The position numbers and the translations under genes were made by a program. DNA of 16,779 nucleotides from Alphaproteobacteria bacterium (GTDB taxonomy: Bacteria > Pseudomonadota > Alphaproteobacteria > Puniceispirillales > Puniceispirillaceae). The notes beneath the pieces were generated by a model that made no database searches, was not told the DNA's origin, and worked only from the letters and a program-made list of their open reading frames with translations. The stretch is from contig WTJO01000014.1 of NCBI GenBank assembly GCA_011524805.1, positions 1 through 16,779 of the forward strand, read 5' to 3'. Every line of letters starts with the position of its first letter. The first letter of the stretch is position 1. This document shows, piece after piece, positions 13,565-16,779 of this stretch.

Positions 13565-14467
13565 CTAGCTGAATAGCACCAGCAAGATCGAAACAACCAG
13601 CAGGCTGATGGCAATCAGTTCTATTCTGCTGATTCGCTCTTTGAAAATACTGCCAGATACAATCAGCGTGATAAGCAGTTCTACCTGTCCTACTGCCCGC
13701 ACAGAGGCGACATTTTCAAGGGCGAAGGCAATAAACCAGCAGGCGGTAGTGATTGCTCCAAACAGCCCGACCGGCAAACAGCGTTTCCAGTGAATGAACG
13801 AGCCGATAAATTCCTTACGCACAAATATTGCCAGCACTATGCCCATCACAATTGTCTGTAGCAGGGTAGAGCAAAAGGCAGACATAGAGGCACGTAGCAC
13901 AAGATCGCCTGTGCCAAGCGCTTCTGTGGCCGCCCTGAAACTGACTGTTGACAGACCTAGAAAGGCACCTGTTGCCAGCCCCAGTCCGGTCTGGGGCGAT
14001 AGCAGGGATGTATATAGCCCCGACAGGCCAAGTTCTGATTTATGAAAGGACAGCATCAATATTGCCATCACCCCGATGAAAATCGCAATGCCGACCTGAA
14101 ACGATACAATTTCGCCAATAATCAGCGCTTCGAAAATCGCTGCCTGAAGCACCTCTGTTTTTGAAAAGGCTGTGCCGGCAGCAAAATTTCTGTGGTTGAA
14201 CAGGGTCAATAGCAAAAAGGTGAATATCACCTGTGCCAGACCGCCAAGCGATACCCAGAACCAGAATCGCATATCTGTTTCCGGCAGGGCCAGATCATGA
14301 AATGATGCCCAGACCCATAGCCATAGTGCAGCAAAGGGCAAGGCATAGGAAAAGCGGATATAGCTTGCGCCAAAATCCCCGATAACAGATTTCATCTGTT
14401 TTTGCCCTGCTGAGCGTAATGTCTGCGTTGTGGCTGCTACAAACGCAAAGACAACCCATAATTCCAT
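13565..14467 (-). CDS. EamA/DMT-superfamily transporter
   Basis: The product is 300 residues, the standard size of a 10-helix drug/metabolite transporter with two EamA repeats (about 2-145 and 155-298). The first repeat contains the FSYALPFAALWLWVWASF and FNHRNFAAGTAFSKTEVLQAAIF segments. The second ends with the family-typical VASVRAVGQVELLITLIVSGSIFKERISRIELIAISLLVVSILLVL. These proteins are secondary carriers for amino acids, nucleosides, quaternary amines or other metabolites, in either direction. It starts 12 bases after the stop of the dioxygenase gene and is surely co-transcribed with it, so it may carry the dioxygenase substrate or product. No substrate can be assigned. Confidence 0.88.
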   Translation of the reverse strand: MELWVVFAFVAATTQTLRSAGQKQMKSVIGDFGASYIRFSYALPFAALWLWVWASFHDLALPETDMRFWFWVSLGGLAQVIFTFLLLTLFNHRNFAAGTAFSKTEVLQAAIFEALIIGEIVSFQVGIAIFIGVMAILMLSFHKSELGLSGLYTSLLSPQTGLGLATGAFLGLSTVSFRAATEALGTGDLVLRASMSAFCSTLLQTIVMGIVLAIFVRKEFIGSFIHWKRCLPVGLFGAITTACWFIAFALENVASVRAVGQVELLITLIVSGSIFKERISRIELIAISLLVVSILLVLFS

Positions 14468-14479
14468 TTCTGCCTGCCC

Positions 14480-15319
14480 CTAATTCTGTGTTGGGCTGAA
14501 TACCGGTTTATCGCCTTTCAGCGTGATTCTGTGAAGCAGTCGTCTATATCCGTGATAGTCATTCAGCGGATAATGCAGCACAGACCTGTTATCCCATATT
14601 GCCACATCACCTAGCTGCCAGCTTAGCCTGCATTGAAATTCAGCCTGAATCTGGTGTTTGAATAAAAATGCCAGCAAATACTGGCTTTCATCATCATTCA
14701 GCCCGTCAAGACTGACGGTATGGGCGGCATTGACAAATAATGCCTGTTTGCCAGTTTCGGGATGGGTGCGGATAACAGGATGGGTCGCTTGAAAGGCAGT
14801 ATCGGCATTGCGTCCGCTTTCTTCAATTCTGTCTGCGCGTGTTGCGGTTGTCTCGCCCTTGTCCGAGCGGCACTGCATTACCATCCCTTCCAGCATGGTG
14901 CGCATCGGCTTTGATAGCTGCTCATAGGCACGTATCTGCGAGGCAAATAGCGTATCCCCGCCAAGTGGTGGCAATTCCTTTGCGTATAGCATGGTGGCCA
15001 TGGGGGGATGTTCCATATAGGTGGTGTCGCTATGCCACAGCCCGCCAAAATTAACAGTTTCATCTTCGCGTTTCAGAACAGGCGTTATCTGGTCATATCC
15101 CTCAAGGCCTTTCAGAAACGGATAGGTATCAGGCTCTCCTATCAGATGTGCAAATGCCAGATATTGCGACGGGCTCAGAGATTGTCCGCGAATGACAATC
15201 ATCTGATATTCCAGCCAGGTCTGGCGAAGCTCGGCGATATGCGTATCTGATAGAGGTTCGGACAGGTCTATATCTGTAATTATCGCGCCCATCGCAGGGC
15301 TAAGCGGTGTAATCTGCAT
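14480..15319 (-). CDS. TauD/TfdA family Fe(II)/2-oxoglutarate-dependent dioxygenase
   Basis: From the ATG at 15319 the product is 279 residues, the usual length. The iron-binding triad is complete: His96 and Asp98 in WHSDTTYMEHPP, and His249 in RSVLHYPLNDY. The 2-oxoglutarate-binding arginines Arg260 and Arg264 sit 11 and 15 residues after the last ligand, the same spacing as in TauD. The enzyme should hydroxylate a small substrate, often releasing sulfite, an amine or an aldehyde; taurine is only one possibility. A longer reading from a TTG at 15346 exists, but the ATG at 15319 has the ribosome binding site GAGGTG seven bases upstream, and the protein aligns naturally from MQITPLSPAMGA. It forms a two-gene unit with the EamA transporter. 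Confidence 0.92.
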   Translation of the reverse strand: MQITPLSPAMGAIITDIDLSEPLSDTHIAELRQTWLEYQMIVIRGQSLSPSQYLAFAHLIGEPDTYPFLKGLEGYDQITPVLKREDETVNFGGLWHSDTTYMEHPPMATMLYAKELPPLGGDTLFASQIRAYEQLSKPMRTMLEGMVMQCRSDKGETTATRADRIEESGRNADTAFQATHPVIRTHPETGKQALFVNAAHTVSLDGLNDDESQYLLAFLFKHQIQAEFQCRLSWQLGDVAIWDNRSVLHYPLNDYHGYRRLLHRITLKGDKPVFSPTQN

Positions 15320-15501
15320 CTCAAGGCACCTCACAGGCAATACCAAACAAATCTGATCATGTTCTACCCTATCACGCTTACGCTATCGCTCAAGATTTAT
15401 ATCCAGATAACCAGTCACTGCTTGCCAGCCATCCGTTTTAATAATATCTTCTCGCCATCTGAATATGTGCAGATACATAGGTGCAGATATAGGGGCATAG
15501 A
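15320..15501. promoter_or_regulatory. Divergent intergenic region between dioxygenase and epimerase genes
   Basis: These 182 bases should carry the promoters of two divergent genes. On the minus side GAGGTG (15332-15327) is the dioxygenase ribosome binding site. On the plus side AGGGG (15491-15495) precedes the TTG start of the epimerase by six bases. The nonamer GTGCAGATA is repeated in direct orientation at 15467-15475 and 15481-15489, a 14-base period just before that ribosome binding site. No convincing promoter boxes or small gene were found. Confidence 0.4.
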
Positions 15502-16539
15502 TTGCGAATATTAGTTACAGGCGTAGCCGGATTTATCGGAATGCATCTCAGCATCAGGCTGCTTCAGATGGGACATGAGGTGGTCGGGATTGATAATATC
15601 AACGACTATTATGATGTCAGGCTGAAACAGGCACGCCTCAAGCATATTACCGGTGACCATGTCGGCGGTCATGATAATAGCGCAAACCAGTTCCAGTTCC
15701 ACAAGCTTGATTTATGCGACAGAGCGGCGATGGAAAGCCTGTTTGATGATGTCAAACCGCAGATTGTGATTAATCTTGCCGCTCAGGCAGGGGTGAGATA
15801 CAGCCTTGATAATCCCATGGCCTATATAGATGCCAACATTATCGGCTTTACCCATATTCTTGAGCTATGCCGCCATCATCAGATAGACCAGCTTATCTAT
15901 GCCAGCTCGTCCTCTGTCTATGGGCTGAACCAGACAATGCCGTTTTCGGAGGCAGATAATGTAGATCATCCGCTTGCCCTGTATGGTGCAACCAAAAAGG
16001 CGAACGAGCTTCTGGCACATAGCTATAGCCATCTATTTGGGCTGCCAACCACAGGCCTGCGGTTTTTTACAGTCTATGGCCCATGGGGGCGGCCTGATAT
16101 GGCGCTGTTCAAATTCACCAAGGCGATTCTGGAAGGCACCCCGATAGAGATTTATAATCATGGCGATATGGTGCGCGATTTCACCTATATTGATGATATT
16201 ATCGAGGGTGTTGTGCGGCTGGTTGACAATCCTGCCAGCGCCGATAACAGCTTTTTGCCAGACCAGCCTGACGCTGGCACCAGCTCAGCCCCATGGCGGA
16301 TTTTCAATATTGGTAATGGCCAGCCTACCCCGCTGATGGACTATATCACCGCGTTAGAGACAGCGCTTGGCAAAGAGGCGATAAAAACCTTTTTGCCAAT
16401 GCAACCGGGAGATGTGCCAGCCACCTCTGCTGACACAACCCGTCTGGGCGCGTGGGTCGGTTTCCGCCCCGATACGCCTGTATCTGAAGGGGTTGGCAAC
16501 TTTGTTGACTGGTATCTGTCATTCTATCACGCCAGATAG
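15502..16539 (+). CDS. NAD-dependent epimerase, probable UDP-glucuronate 4-epimerase
   Basis: The product is 345 residues of the extended short-chain dehydrogenase family. The NAD-binding loop is GVAGFIG (7-13). The catalytic elements are the serine run SSSS (135-138), Tyr161 and Lys165 in YGATKKAN. The block RFFTVYGPWGRPDMALFKFT (187-206) and GDMVRDFTYIDDIIEG are characteristic of UDP-glucuronate 4-epimerases (LpsL/GAE type), which make UDP-galacturonate for surface polysaccharides. UDP-glucose 4-epimerase activity is less likely on these motifs. The start is TTG: the frame has an upstream stop at 15490, the next ATG falls after the NAD loop, and the MRILVTG reading is what the family shows. 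It is convergent with pntB, 42 bases apart. It and the distant glycosyltransferase are the only glycan-related genes here. Confidence 0.88.
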   Translation: MRILVTGVAGFIGMHLSIRLLQMGHEVVGIDNINDYYDVRLKQARLKHITGDHVGGHDNSANQFQFHKLDLCDRAAMESLFDDVKPQIVINLAAQAGVRYSLDNPMAYIDANIIGFTHILELCRHHQIDQLIYASSSSVYGLNQTMPFSEADNVDHPLALYGATKKANELLAHSYSHLFGLPTTGLRFFTVYGPWGRPDMALFKFTKAILEGTPIEIYNHGDMVRDFTYIDDIIEGVVRLVDNPASADNSFLPDQPDAGTSSAPWRIFNIGNGQPTPLMDYITALETALGKEAIKTFLPMQPGDVPATSADTTRLGAWVGFRPDTPVSEGVGNFVDWYLSFYHAR

Positions 16540-16581
16540 CCAGACCTTGTCTTGATAGCCCCGTATTGCTGGTAATTCGCG

Positions 16582-16779
16582 CTAGTCAATCTGTGCCAGA
16601 ATCTGATCCAGGCTTGCCTTTGCATCACCATAGAGCATGCGTGAATTATCCTTGAAGAATAGCGGGTTTTCAATGCCTGAATAGCCTCGCCCCTGACCCC
16701 GTTTGGAGATAATCACCTGTGAGGCTTTCCAGACCTCCAGCACCGGCATGCCGGCAATTGGGCTGTTCGGGTCTTCCTG
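16582..16779 (-). CDS. pntB: NAD(P) transhydrogenase subunit beta, C-terminal fragment
   Basis: Only the last 65 residues lie in the window; the gene continues past the right edge. The reading ends in TAG at 16582-16584. The segment EDPNSPIAGMPVLEVWKA, then VIISKRGQGRGYSGIENPLFF and MLYGDAKASLDQIL, matches the C-terminal NADP-binding domain (domain III) of PntB, including the GYSGIENPLFF and GDAK blocks. The full enzyme is a proton-translocating transhydrogenase that makes NADPH from NADH using the proton gradient. No clear terminator was seen in the short gap to the convergent epimerase gene. Confidence 0.9.
   Translation of the reverse strand, partial: QEDPNSPIAGMPVLEVWKASQVIISKRGQGRGYSGIENPLFFKDNSRMLYGDAKASLDQILAQID

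Noticed and set aside
15320..15346. Longer dioxygenase reading from a TTG at 15346
   Set aside because: The ATG at 15319 has a well-placed GAGGTG ribosome binding site that lies inside the longer reading, and the family begins there.

Overview
The window looks like chromosomal DNA of a marine-type alphaproteobacterium. Base composition is near 50% GC, genes are tightly packed in short operons, and the gene families are typical of such bacteria: an MttB-like methyltransferase without a pyrrolysine codon, betaine aldehyde dehydrogenase, a LIV/HAAT transporter, a TauD-like dioxygenase and proton-translocating transhydrogenase. SAR116-like bacteria would fit, but the lineage is inferred from gene content and style, not from a marker gene. 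No rRNA, tRNA, CRISPR array, insertion sequence or phage gene was seen.

Layout. A class I SAM-dependent methyltransferase runs off the left edge on the minus strand (1-657). It is divergent from an Lrp/AsnC regulator (796-1263) across an AT-rich gap that holds a good Lrp-box match. A minus-strand pair follows: a GT4 glycosyltransferase (1283-2317) behind a betaine-aldehyde-dehydrogenase-like gene (2348-3778). Divergent from that pair is a four-gene plus-strand cluster (4026-8223): MttB-family methyltransferase, class I glutamine amidotransferase, DUF1330 protein and an unidentified multi-pass membrane protein. It converges on a terminator with a five-gene minus-strand LIV/HAAT ABC transporter operon. 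In transcription order the operon is binding protein, two permeases and two ATPases (13302 down to 8298). Upstream on the same strand are an EamA-type transporter and a TauD/TfdA dioxygenase (13565-15319). A TTG-started UDP-glucuronate 4-epimerase-like gene (15502-16539) is divergent from the dioxygenase and convergent with the 3' end of pntB at the right edge.

How the genes may work together. The betB-like gene makes, or is related to enzymes that make, glycine betaine. The divergent MttB-family enzyme belongs to a superfamily that demethylates quaternary and tertiary amines. The permease, the ABC importer and the dioxygenase would fit uptake and breakdown of small nitrogenous organic compounds. 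This is a coherent working hypothesis, but no substrate can be read from the sequence, and no corrinoid-binding partner for the MttB-like protein is present here.

Most unusual points: (1) the LivF-type ATPase begins with a roughly 54-residue lysine/alanine tail resembling histone H1 or AlgP, with a strong ribosome binding site at that start; (2) the MttB-like/amidotransferase/DUF1330/permease cluster is an unassigned pathway candidate; (3) three dyads built from the same TTCCA/TGGAA half-site lie in front of the transporter operon; (4) a strong intrinsic terminator sits between the binding-protein gene and the rest of its operon.
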